Assembly: GCF_001517625.2 (NCBI RefSeq)
Contig: NZ_LN999828.1
Location: 1,380,303 to 1,444,302 of the forward strand
DNA: 64,000 nt
Direction of reading: 5' to 3'
From: Clostridium sp. AT4
Lineage (GTDB): Bacteria > Bacillota > Clostridia > Lachnospirales > Lachnospiraceae
Part shown: in pieces, positions 45,747 through 54,929 of the stretch
How positions within the stretch are numbered: the first letter of the stretch is position 1
Layout: each line of letters opens with the position of its first letter
Position numbers and translations under genes: made by a program
Notes under the pieces: generated by a model
What the model was told of the DNA's origin: nothing
Databases searched by the model: none
Seen by the model: the letters and a program-made list of their open reading frames with translations, nothing else

Positions 45747-46159
45747 TTAAAGCGTGCTTCACACAATAGACTTATTGCTATATTTTCTCAACTAAAATTT
45801 TATATTGACAAATACATATAGAATTCATTTTATTTATAAAGAGAGGTGACAAAACATTTTCAAAATCTTAATACAAATATGTTGAGAAAAGATAAACTAT
45901 GTTGGATTATAGTTCGTAAGCACAACTAAAATGAATGGTTTACTAAATTTAACCTAAATAAAGAATTATATATTGTGACAAATACAACTCTCATATCCTT
46001 TAAAATGTAAATACTACTATTTTATTATGGATTTGCAATGAAAAACTTGAAAGGTGGAGATAATATATTACAAATGCATAAGTTAGCTATATGAAATGAT
46101 ATAAATGCTTCAAAAATTCAAAATTCTATGTATAATCTATATTTTAGGAGGATAAAGTT
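45747..46159 (+). other. Long AT-rich leader before the beta-lactamase
   Basis: About 400 bp without a gene. A ribosome-site-like GAGAGGTGA at 45841 is followed by no start codon and only a short frame, perhaps a decayed leader gene. TATAAT near 46130 could be a nearer, weaker promoter. AGGAGG at 46147 serves the beta-lactamase. Confidence 0.4.
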
Positions 46160-47053
46160 ATGAAACACAACAAAATTACCATAAGTATTTTAATGATCTT
46201 TGTCATATTATTATCTGTTGGATGTAGTAATAATCAAGAAAACATTTCTGATGGCAATGAAAATGTTAATGCAGATTATGATTTTCTATTTCAAGAACTG
46301 GAAGAAAAATATGATGCTACATTAGGAATTTATGCACTTGATACAGAAACTAATAAAGAAATTTCTTATAATGCAGATGAAAGATTTGCATACTGTTCAA
46401 CATATAAAGCTTTAGCTGCCGGTGCCATTTTAGAAAAATACTCTATTGAAGAACTTGATAATGTAATATATTTTGAAGAAGAAGATGTTTTATCTTATGC
46501 ACCAGTTGCAAAAGATAAAGTAGATACTGGAATGACTATTAGAGAAATATGTGATGCTGCAGTTAGACAAAGCGATAATACTGCTGGAAATCTACAATTT
46601 ACTCTTCTTGATGGACCTAATGGTTTTAAACAATCATTAAGTAAAATTGGTGATACTGTAAGTGAGCCTTCTAGAATAGAAACTGAATTGAATGATGCTG
46701 TACCTGGCGATATAAGAGATACTAGTACTCCTAAACAATTGGCTTTAAATTTAAAAGAATATGCAACTGGAGATATATTGTCAGATGATAAAAAAGAGAT
46801 TTTTATAGATTGGATGTCAAATAATGCAACTGGTGATGAATTAATTCGCGCTGGTGTACCAAGTGATTGGATTGTGGCAGATAAAAGTGGTGCTGGTTCT
46901 TACGGAACACGAAATGATATCGCTATTGTAACACCCCCAAATAAAAAACCTATATTTGTAGCTGTACTTTCAAAAAAAGCAGAACAAGATGCAGAATATG
47001 ACAATAAACTGATAGCAGATGCCACAAAAATCATCTTTGATTTAATATCATAA
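46160..47053 (+). CDS. bla: Class A beta-lactamase, lipoprotein form
   Basis: The enzyme hydrolyses beta-lactams by a serine mechanism. All class A motifs are present: STYK at residue 80 (S70-x-x-K73), SDN at 138, E-x-x-x-N as ELND at 176 (E166/N170 region) and KSG at 242 in place of the common KTG. The N-terminus has a lipobox, LLSVGCSNNQ, so it is probably anchored to the outer face of the membrane. Codons are strongly AT-biased compared with core genes, indicating transfer from a low-GC donor. It lies downstream of a BlaI-type promoter-operator. Confidence 0.95.
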   Translation: MKHNKITISILMIFVILLSVGCSNNQENISDGNENVNADYDFLFQELEEKYDATLGIYALDTETNKEISYNADERFAYCSTYKALAAGAILEKYSIEELDNVIYFEEEDVLSYAPVAKDKVDTGMTIREICDAAVRQSDNTAGNLQFTLLDGPNGFKQSLSKIGDTVSEPSRIETELNDAVPGDIRDTSTPKQLALNLKEYATGDILSDDKKEIFIDWMSNNATGDELIRAGVPSDWIVADKSGAGSYGTRNDIAIVTPPNKKPIFVAVLSKKAEQDAEYDNKLIADATKIIFDLIS

Positions 47054-47789
47054 AAATTGATTCACTCAAAAATAAATTAATATACCAAAATACAATTACA
47101 AAAGTTTTATCTTAGAAACTCTCAAAAAGAACCATAGATAAGATTCTTCTATGACGATATAGGTGAAATACTTGAATTCAAGCATTTCACCTTTTTTGTA
47201 AGGATATGTAGAAAAGTCTATAAATAAGGATGCTTCTATAACAATTTGGAATACTTAAAATTAGAGATTTGAACCTTATGTTATAAATACTATCTATCTA
47301 ACGGGTATCGATAACAGGCGGCTTTTCAAACATTTTAACCAAGATATTGATTTACTCTGAAATCCTATTTCATATATAATACTCAGTTTATCATAGTTCT
47401 GCGCTCAGTTCCGAATGGTATTAGTTTACCTTTTGCTTGCTTCGAAAGTAAAGCAATATAGTATCTTTAGCAAGGCAGTATTGATTTGAAGTACACTCCT
47501 TTGCTTATTTAGCTTTCTATAGGTCGCATTCAAATATTCCACCTTGTTTGACGACAGATTTCGGCATAATAGGTTTGATGAAAAAGCCTTTAAACACATT
47601 TTAAGAGGTCTAAAAATTCAAGTCGTTAAAAAAGTGATAGTGATAATAGATAACACCAATTAAAATGCAAAAAAACTTTATCTTTCTTTCGTTTTTTATG
47701 TTTTTTATTCAACCGGAGAAATTGATAAAGCTGGATATTACTACAAATTAGAAATATAAATCTAATCTATCAAATATGGAGGAATGACT
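47054..47789. mobile_element. Degenerate IS256-family remnant in intergenic DNA
   Basis: The sequence ATAAGATTCTTCTATGA near 47140 matches the left end of the intact IS256-type element at 49598-49616. It is followed by a hairpin terminator at 47161-47197 (GGTGAAAT-N-CTTG with its complement, then TTTTTT), just as in the intact copy. From about 47320 to 47530 the DNA parallels the 3' end of that transposase gene (TATATAATACTCAGTT against TACATAATGCTCAGTT) with many differences. No reading frame survives. Nothing else is recognised up to the next gene. Confidence 0.6.
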
Positions 47790-48448
47790 ATGAAAAAAAT
47801 ATTTGCACTTGCTTTTTGTTTTGTAATGAGTAGCTTTGTTTTGGCGGGCTGCTCGGGAAAAGCGAACCTTTTGAGAAAAAAAGTTTTACGCCGGATACAA
47901 AGGTCAACGAAATAAATCTTGATGTGAGGGACAGAGAAATTGAAGTAACACTATCTGACGACGAACAGGTGCATATCCAATATTCTGAAAACAGCAAAGA
48001 GTATTATGATATTTCTGTTTCCGATGGAAATGTGCTGACTATGGTAAATGCCAACAACAAAGAATGGACGGATTATATCGGGGGAAAACCCTCTACCAAA
48101 GATCGGAAAATCGTATTACAAATGCCGACTACACTTCTGGATACTGTTACGCTATCTACGACAAATGAAGATATATCACTTCCAGTATTGGCTGTTACGG
48201 GAAGCATTGATATTTCGACTAACGACGGAAACATCACTTTTGAGAGCTTAGATGTAGGAAATACCTTGACTTTGACCGTTAAAAATGGGGATATTTCTGG
48301 CATGATTGGAGGCAGGTATGAGGATTTCGTCATTCAATCAGAAGTCAAAAAAGGTGATAGCAGTTTGCCAAAACATAAAGATATTGGTAAAAAAACACTA
48401 AAAGTACTTTGCAATAACGGTGATGTTGATGTTACGTTTGTGGTATAA
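47790..48448 (+). pseudogene. DUF4097-like lipoprotein, frameshifted
   Basis: From an ATG at 47790, with GGAGGA upstream, MKKIFALAFCFVMSSFVLAG is followed by a lipobox cysteine, and a shift just after it sends translation to an early stop. In the next frame GKSEPFEKKSFTPDTKVNEI and NLDVRDREIEVTLSDDEQVH continue through repeated beta-strand units (VTLSTTNEDISLPVLAVTGS, LTVKNGDISGMIGG) to 48448. This is the DUF4097 beta-repeat type. One base change would restore about 218 residues. Confidence 0.75.
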
Positions 48449-48482
48449 ATAAAAAAATATAAAGACAGGAGAAAAGATAATA

Positions 48483-49460
48483 ATGATAACAAAGAATAAA
48501 TTTTATTTGAAAATGATATTTACAGCATGTATATGTGCAATTATTTTAACTGGCTGTGGTAGTAAGTATACTGTAGAGGAAAAAAGCTTGGTTGAAAACC
48601 AAAAAGAAAATCAAGAAACACTGGAAAATGGAGTAAACAGAACTTCTATGGAAAAAAGTATGGAATTTTCCGATGAAAGCACAGAGAAAATACCAGAAAT
48701 AGTAGAGGTAGACTGGTCAGAGTATTTTAATGGATTGAATGGAACAGCAGTTATATATGATGCATCCAATAAAAAATATACAATTTATAATCGTGATCTT
48801 GCAATTACAAGAAGTTCACCATGTTCGACATTTAAAATTATTTCTTCTTTGATTGCCTTAGAAAACGGAATTATTGAAACGGAAAACTCTACTAAAACAT
48901 GGAGTGGTGAAATATTTTGGAATGAAGATTGGAATAAAGATATTGATTTTCAAGAAGCTTTTCGTACTTCTTGTGTATGGTATTTCAGACAGGTCATTGA
49001 TGATATTGGAGAAGATTTAATGCAGAAGGAATTAGATAAGCTCCAATATGGTAATTGTGATATTTCTGATTGGGAGGGACGATTAAATACAAATAATAGT
49101 AATAGAGCTTTGACGGGCTTTTGGATTGAATCTTCTTTAATGATTTCACCCAAAGAACAAGTGGAAGTAATGGAGCATATCTTTGGAAAAGAATCGAATT
49201 ATTCAGAAGAAACACAGAATACATTAAAGCAAGTTATGCTTTTATCAGAGGTTGATAGTACTGACATTTCTATATATGGAAAAACCGGAATGGGAAAAGT
49301 CGATGGTATTGTTGTTGACGCTTGGTTTACAGGGGTTGCGGAAAGTAAAACAGGAGATGTGTATTTTTGTGTGCGTCTTGGAAGAACTGATGGTATGAAT
49401 GTATCCAGCACATTGGCAAAAGAAATAGCAATCGATTTGGTTCAAATAACATTACAATAA
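48483..49460 (+). CDS. Class D beta-lactamase-like lipoprotein
   Basis: A 325-residue lipoprotein (lipobox ILTGCGSK) with a linker of about 60 residues and a class D serine beta-lactamase domain. It has STFK at residue 115, SCVW at 163 (S-x-V), YGN at 189, FWIESSLMISPKEQ near 215 and KTG at 267. It resembles the C. difficile CDD type and the sensor half of BlaR1, but lacks the BlaR1 membrane protease. It could be a true enzyme or a drug-binding decoy; the SxV and YGN motifs favour the enzyme. GGAGAAAAG precedes the ATG. No BlaI-type dyad lies directly in front. Confidence 0.85.
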   Translation: MITKNKFYLKMIFTACICAIILTGCGSKYTVEEKSLVENQKENQETLENGVNRTSMEKSMEFSDESTEKIPEIVEVDWSEYFNGLNGTAVIYDASNKKYTIYNRDLAITRSSPCSTFKIISSLIALENGIIETENSTKTWSGEIFWNEDWNKDIDFQEAFRTSCVWYFRQVIDDIGEDLMQKELDKLQYGNCDISDWEGRLNTNNSNRALTGFWIESSLMISPKEQVEVMEHIFGKESNYSEETQNTLKQVMLLSEVDSTDISIYGKTGMGKVDGIVVDAWFTGVAESKTGDVYFCVRLGRTDGMNVSSTLAKEIAIDLVQITLQ

Positions 49461-49597
49461 ATACAAAATGAAATATAGTTAACTAGATAGTGTCTACACG
49501 AGTTTATGCCAAAATTGCACACCAATGGCAATGCAATAAATTTGCACTACTGCTAGAAATAATACTGTGCTTTGAGAGTATGAGAAAATCTCTGTAA

Positions 49598-51024
49598 ATA
49601 AGATTCTTCTATGATAATTAAGAGCGATAAGCTTGTGAATCAGGCTTGTCGTTCTTGTTTTATATATAACAGTTGCTTACGGGCATGTCAAGAGCAGGCG
49701 GTTTCCCGCCTGTCTTCTTAACCCTTCTTTTGCTTACTCGGGTAAGCGTCCCTCGTACATAATGCTCAGTTCTCCATAAACCTGAGCCCAATCACGGATG
49801 GTGGTAGTCCATTTTTTCGTAGCCTCAAAAGTAGCCAGATACAAGGCCTTTAACAGGGCGGTATCGCTTGGAAATACGCTTCTCTGACGGTTCAGCTTCC
49901 GGTATGTGGAGTTCAGTGATTCGATCGCATTGGTTGTATAAATGACCTTCCGGACAGTGGTTGAAAATTTAAAAATTGGAGAAACAGCATCCCAGTTGTC
50001 TTTCCAGCGTTTCATGGAATTCGGGTATTTCGGAGTCCATTTTTCAGTTACACGTTCCAAGGTAGCCAGAGCCTTCTGCTCATCAGCGGCCTGATAGATG
50101 GTTTTTAAATCTGCAGCAAAGGCTTTTCTGTCCTTGTCCGGAACGTATTTCAGGGTGTTTCTTACCTGATGGACAATACACCTCTGGTATTCTGTTTTGG
50201 GAAACGCAGCTGAAATCGCTTCTTTAATGCCTGTAAGGCCATCGGCACAGATGATCAGGATATCTTTTACTCCGCGATTTTTCAGTTCGTTCAGGACTGA
50301 CAGCCAGTATTTCGCACTTTCATTGTCACCAATCGTAATCGTCAGGACTTCCTTTTTCCCCTCCGCATTAATGCCAAGAATAACATAGGCTGCAAGCTTA
50401 CGAATGACTCCATTATCCCGCACAGAATAGTGGATCGCATCGATGTAAAGGATTGGATATACCTCATCCAATGGGCGGTTCTGCCAATCTTCAATCTGAG
50501 GAAGTATCTTATCCGTCACATCGGATATGAAACTTTCTGATGTTTCAAAACCATAGATATCTTCAATCGTTTCCGAGATCTGGCGAGTGGTCATTCCTTT
50601 GGCATACATAGAGATGATCTTCTGATCAATATCAGAAATATCTTTCTGACGCTTTTTCACCACCTGTGGTTCAAAGGTCGATTTCCGATCCTGTGGGACC
50701 TCGATTTCCATAGAGCCATATCGACTGTTTACCTGCTTGCGTTTATAACCGTTACGATAATCGTCATTGTCAGAACGCTGGGATTTCTCATATCCAAGAT
50801 GGTCATCCATTTCAGCCTCCATCATTTCTTTAATGGTGCCGCCCAGAAGATCTTTGAGTGCATCCTGGATATCTTCTGCGGTCTCGATATCGTATTCTTC
50901 GAGAAGCTGGCGGATGATGTTCCTTTTTCCTTCAGTCATTTCAACTCTGTGAACTGGTTTCTTTTGTTTTGCCATAGTAAAAGGCCCTCCTAATGATATT
51001 TATTGTATCATAGAAGGACCTTAC
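49598..51024 (-). mobile_element. IS256-family insertion sequence
   Basis: The ends form an imperfect inverted repeat, ATAAGATTCTTCTATGATA at 49598-49616 and the complement of GTAAGGTCCTTCTATGATA at 51006-51024, 15 of 19 positions identical. Internally, a hairpin with T tract lies near 49620-49660, followed by the transposase. True ends may extend a few bases, since TCTGTAAA is found outside both. The element sits between the class D gene and the lipoprotein/PBP operon. Confidence 0.75.
49734..50975 (-). CDS. IS256-family (Mutator-type) transposase
   Basis: An intact 413-residue transposase with EVPQDRKSTFEPQVVKKRQK, MYAKGMTTRQISETIEDIYG, the catalytic-domain start VYPILYIDAIHYSVRDNGVI, LIICADGLTGIKEAISAAFP and YTTNAIESLNSTYRKLN, all hallmarks of the IS256 group (DDE catalytic residues). 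Its GC content is higher than that of the AT-rich genes to its left. AGGAGGGCC precedes the ATG. It appears functional. Confidence 0.95.
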   Translation of the reverse strand: MAKQKKPVHRVEMTEGKRNIIRQLLEEYDIETAEDIQDALKDLLGGTIKEMMEAEMDDHLGYEKSQRSDNDDYRNGYKRKQVNSRYGSMEIEVPQDRKSTFEPQVVKKRQKDISDIDQKIISMYAKGMTTRQISETIEDIYGFETSESFISDVTDKILPQIEDWQNRPLDEVYPILYIDAIHYSVRDNGVIRKLAAYVILGINAEGKKEVLTITIGDNESAKYWLSVLNELKNRGVKDILIICADGLTGIKEAISAAFPKTEYQRCIVHQVRNTLKYVPDKDRKAFAADLKTIYQAADEQKALATLERVTEKWTPKYPNSMKRWKDNWDAVSPIFKFSTTVRKVIYTTNAIESLNSTYRKLNRQRSVFPSDTALLKALYLATFEATKKWTTTIRDWAQVYGELSIMYEGRLPE

Positions 51025-51126
51025 TTAGGTTATTTTACAGAAAAAGTTTCATAGGCTCACTAAAAATGGAGAATACGTTCTAACAAACTTTCTCATAAAA
51101 ACACCTCACTCCACCAATATTATCAA

Positions 51127-52383
51127 TCATTCTTTAATTCGGTACTGATAGGCTGGTATCTCCTTAATTCCATCATCAAGGATTTTATTCCCCAAATATT
51201 GAAAGCTACCATCATCAGCAAACTTTACTGTAAGTTCATGGGTTATGACTGCATCATCACAAATGACCATATCACACACCGCATCCACCGTTAATGTCAC
51301 TGTTCCATCCTCATTTTCTTTGATATCAATAACCTCCGGCAACGAAGTTCCAAAAAAAGTTGGTGCATAGTTAAGGCAGCCTAGTCGTACCCATACATAA
51401 GTCTGATTTTTTTCATCAAATACCGCATATTCCTGAATTTGCTCTGCTGTTACCGGAAGATATTCCATGATCAAACTCTCAAATTCTTCTTTTGGTATTC
51501 CATTTGGATAATCCTCGGCATCAAACGCTTTCTGATGTTTCATGGCATACAGATATTCATATATTCCATTATAGTCCAGTTTTTCCATATGGTCGGTATC
51601 CCAATTCGAGCATAAAAGATTATTTCCCTGATACCCCAGACCTTGTACGCATTTTTCTGACATTTCCCTTTGTTCCTTAGTCAATGGTTTTATTCTTACC
51701 AAACAACTTCCATCAACAATCTCCGTAACTTCCGGTGGTTCTGGAACACATAATTCATAACAAAACCATCCTTTATCCGTATATTTCCACTCTTTTATTC
51801 TGGTATAGGAAATATAGGACAGTCCAGGAGCATCTTTCATATTCCATGTAGCACTTGCACCCATTAGATACATATTTTCCCCATCAAAAATAAATTTATC
51901 TCTCCCAATACCACCATCGGAATGAAGTTCGTAAACTACTACTGATCCACTTTTTCCTTTCAGACACTCCTTAAGAAAATTATCAACTTTTTCGTAATTT
52001 TCCATATTTGAATACGTTTCCATTGCTGTAACCGGATATCCTTTTTCTTTTATCCTGTCCTGCATCTCATGAATCGTTTCGTCATTTAGAACAACATTGG
52101 AGGCATCTCCCTTATCTGCACGATGATAAATATCAGAAATAAGCCCCATCACTTTTTTACAGTCACTCTCAGCTTCTTCCCTTTCCTGCTCATCTACTGG
52201 AAGGTCATAGCCCTTTTCCCACTGTTCTGCGGCTTCTTGCTTCTCACTCTTTGCCTCTTCCGCAGAAGCAACTTCTTCTTTACCTTCTGCAAATTGTCTA
52301 TCTGATGCCACATCATGCTTTTCGCAAGCACACAATAAGCAACCAATCAGCAGTATCATAATTAACAAACTACATTTTTTCAT
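51127..52383 (-). CDS. PBP-operon lipoprotein 3, unknown function
   Basis: About 418 residues. The signal sequence MKKCSLLIMILLIGCLLCAC carries a lipobox, so the protein is surface-anchored. A charged linker follows. The C-terminal part contains CLVRIKPLTKEQREMSEKCV, IPKEEFESLIMEYLPVTAEQ and ENEDGTVTLTVDAV, shared with the two genes upstream. The ATG at 52383 has AAAGGA 8 bp before it. Last gene of the operon, 27 bp after its neighbour. I do not recognise the family. Its place suggests help to the PBP or a cell-wall stress role, but that is inference. Confidence 0.75.
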   Translation of the reverse strand: MKKCSLLIMILLIGCLLCACEKHDVASDRQFAEGKEEVASAEEAKSEKQEAAEQWEKGYDLPVDEQEREEAESDCKKVMGLISDIYHRADKGDASNVVLNDETIHEMQDRIKEKGYPVTAMETYSNMENYEKVDNFLKECLKGKSGSVVVYELHSDGGIGRDKFIFDGENMYLMGASATWNMKDAPGLSYISYTRIKEWKYTDKGWFCYELCVPEPPEVTEIVDGSCLVRIKPLTKEQREMSEKCVQGLGYQGNNLLCSNWDTDHMEKLDYNGIYEYLYAMKHQKAFDAEDYPNGIPKEEFESLIMEYLPVTAEQIQEYAVFDEKNQTYVWVRLGCLNYAPTFFGTSLPEVIDIKENEDGTVTLTVDAVCDMVICDDAVITHELTVKFADDGSFQYLGNKILDDGIKEIPAYQYRIKE

Positions 52384-52410
52384 GAACATCATCCTTTCGT
52401 TTAGGGCACA

Positions 52411-53691
52411 TCATGGATATGTCCTTGCTATTGGTGGCAAATCCAATTCCTTTTGTTCAATAGAATTGGATAGATACCTGAAAGTTCCATCCTCAAATGG
52501 CTGGACTACTATTTGATTCGTAAACGCACAATCTGAATTATAATCCGCCCATACTCCGTCTACGATCAGTGTAATCGTCCCATCAGAGTTTTCTGTATAA
52601 TCAATAACTTCTCCAAATGGTGGATATGGACTGGCATAAATCATTTCATATTCGTAACTGTTGCTTCCCTCATCATATCCACAATGCTCTCTTAGCTGTT
52701 CTACGGACACTGGGAAATAGGTGGTCATAATCTTCTCATATTCTTCTGCCGGAATTCTCCAGTCTTGCGTTTTCAAATTTTCGCCCGTATAAATACGATA
52801 GATATCTTCAAACATGCAGGGCATCAATATGTCTTCCACATTGCTGCTATCCCAGTTTACAACAAGCATATTATAATTCACATAGCTTAATCCTGATATG
52901 TACTTTTTCGTAAGTTCTCTGCATTTATCTGAAAGTGGTTTTATTCTCCAATACTCCCGTAAACCTGCATGAGCCATTACTTCTTCATACGCATAGATAA
53001 AATAACCCTTTTCTGTCAGTTTGATCTCCGCCACATCACTAACGGAAGTACCCTGTATCTCCGGCACCCCACCTTCTTTCCATCGCACTCCTATGTAATA
53101 AGTCTGCAATTTATTTTTACGATAGATAAAAGTTACTGCACCCAACAACCCATCTCTATGTACATCAAATACTGTTACCATTGAATCATGACCATCCAAA
53201 TATTCAGCATAGAATGTCTCTATTTTTTCATAATTCTGCATATTGGTATCTTCTTCTACACTCACCAATCCTTTACTGCCCAAGTGTTCTACAACAACTT
53301 TTCGCTGTTCGCTAGTGAAGTCACTAATACCAGAAGAATAGTTTGGTGCATCTGAAATTACTATATCCACATATATTTCACTGACTGATTCGGCTGCTGA
53401 TAATACCATACTTTGTAATTCTTTCTTTTCCTCATCTGTAACTAAGCACTCCTCAGATTGAGGCACGAACCAATATACAGACTCCATAGAAGATTCCGTA
53501 TCTGTTTCCTCTACCGATACCTCTTCGCTGTTCTCGATTTCTACAGGAGGTTCCCATACTTCCTCTGCTACACTTTGAGGTTTCTCCGTTTTCAATTTTT
53601 CCCAACAGACCGTACCAACTATAACAACAAACAAGAATATCAAAATTGGAAATTCGCACTTTCTAAACATCCATTTCACATCTTCCATCAT
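52411..53691 (-). CDS. PBP-operon membrane-anchored protein 2, unknown function
   Basis: A 426-residue paralogue of the neighbours. It has an N-terminal membrane helix (FPILIFLFVVIVGTVCW) without a convincing lipobox, so it is probably anchored by the helix. Shared C-terminal blocks are YWRIKPLSDKCRELTKKYIS, IPAEEYEKIMTTYFPVSVEQ and ENSDGTITLIVDGVW. The ATG overlaps the stop of the preceding gene by 4 bp, so translation is coupled. Function unknown. Confidence 0.75.
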   Translation of the reverse strand: MMEDVKWMFRKCEFPILIFLFVVIVGTVCWEKLKTEKPQSVAEEVWEPPVEIENSEEVSVEETDTESSMESVYWFVPQSEECLVTDEEKKELQSMVLSAAESVSEIYVDIVISDAPNYSSGISDFTSEQRKVVVEHLGSKGLVSVEEDTNMQNYEKIETFYAEYLDGHDSMVTVFDVHRDGLLGAVTFIYRKNKLQTYYIGVRWKEGGVPEIQGTSVSDVAEIKLTEKGYFIYAYEEVMAHAGLREYWRIKPLSDKCRELTKKYISGLSYVNYNMLVVNWDSSNVEDILMPCMFEDIYRIYTGENLKTQDWRIPAEEYEKIMTTYFPVSVEQLREHCGYDEGSNSYEYEMIYASPYPPFGEVIDYTENSDGTITLIVDGVWADYNSDCAFTNQIVVQPFEDGTFRYLSNSIEQKELDLPPIARTYP

Positions 53692-54929
53692 TTACCTCCA
53701 TATATTTCATCCCATTCCTTCGCTGTCAGGCGAGGTGTATGCCATGTTTCCTCACAATTATCCTCGGATGGTATAATTCGGTTAGACACATACTGTACTC
53801 CTCCATTCTCTAAAGGACGAACTACAACCTCGTGGGCAAATACTTTGGAATTATCCGCATAAGGGAACACCACGTTGGCTGTCAATGTAAGTGTTCCATC
53901 GCTGTTTTCTGTAAATCCAACTACCTCTGAATATGGGTATTCCGGATACTCTACTTCCTCAAATCCTCTCGGTTTATATTCATAGGTTTCATCCTCTGCA
54001 TAATAGATAGTTTTGGACTGTAATGTTTCACTATCGATATTGAAATATGCCATGATAACGCTTTCAAAGTCATCCTTGGGAATTCGATAAACAGCACCAA
54101 CTCCTAAATTATCATCTGCAACATAAGGGGTGTATGTCCCATTTACTTTTGGATAAAGAAGATCATACATATCATAGAAATTCAAATCCCCAAAATCATC
54201 CTCACTCCAATCTACAATGAACATATTATTCTGTTCAAAGCCGATTGGAAGAAGATACTTCCGACTCAACTCTCTGTATGTTTCATCCAAAGGCTGTACC
54301 CGTAATGCGGTATGCTCCTCCGCTCCGCTCAATGTCAGTACATATAATTCTTCCGAAAACCAAACTCCTGAAAACATAAGATAACCGTCTTCTGTATAAT
54401 TCCAATACTCCGCCTGATAACTTCCTGTCACCTCTCGTTTCATGTTTCCGTTTTCGTACTTATAATAGCTTCTGACCACATCCACATTTCCGTCTTTTGT
54501 TTCCAAATCATATTTTACAAATCCGCCCAAGTAACTGACCTCAATAATTGTTATTTCAGCCTCTTCCTGCGTATCCACCATTTCACAGAACCGTTCTACC
54601 TGCTCTGCCTCAGTCATATCAATCTGATTTCTGCTGTCAACAGCCGGATACCCATTTTCTCCAAACTGATTTACAATAATACGAACCGTTTCTAAATCTG
54701 CTATTTTATTCTCCTCTGAAGCTTTTTTATACAGCTGCGAACATATTTCTATAATCTCATCTTCATTGTCCTTCACATTTTGTTGTTGATCTTGTACTGC
54801 AATTTCACTTTCTACTACTTGCTCATCTTCCAAATGTGTATCACTACACCCAGAAACGCTAAGCAACATCATAATACTAATTGCTATGAAACCAATCCTC
54901 CAATACTGCACTGTCCTTTTTAACGACAT
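53688..54929 (-). CDS. PBP-operon lipoprotein 1, unknown function
   Basis: A 413-residue protein with a signal peptide and lipobox (MMLLSVSGCSD). Shared blocks with the other two are ALRVQPLDETYRELSRKYLL, IPKDDFESVIMAYFNIDSET and ENSDGTLTLTANVV. GAGGAGG lies 7 bp before the ATG, inside the PBP coding sequence, and the two genes overlap by 53 bp. The overlap strongly ties its expression to the PBP. No enzymatic motif is visible; a binding or scaffold role outside the membrane is a reasonable guess. Confidence 0.75.
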   Translation of the reverse strand: MSLKRTVQYWRIGFIAISIMMLLSVSGCSDTHLEDEQVVESEIAVQDQQQNVKDNEDEIIEICSQLYKKASEENKIADLETVRIIVNQFGENGYPAVDSRNQIDMTEAEQVERFCEMVDTQEEAEITIIEVSYLGGFVKYDLETKDGNVDVVRSYYKYENGNMKREVTGSYQAEYWNYTEDGYLMFSGVWFSEELYVLTLSGAEEHTALRVQPLDETYRELSRKYLLPIGFEQNNMFIVDWSEDDFGDLNFYDMYDLLYPKVNGTYTPYVADDNLGVGAVYRIPKDDFESVIMAYFNIDSETLQSKTIYYAEDETYEYKPRGFEEVEYPEYPYSEVVGFTENSDGTLTLTANVVFPYADNSKVFAHEVVVRPLENGGVQYVSNRIIPSEDNCEETWHTPRLTAKEWDEIYGGK

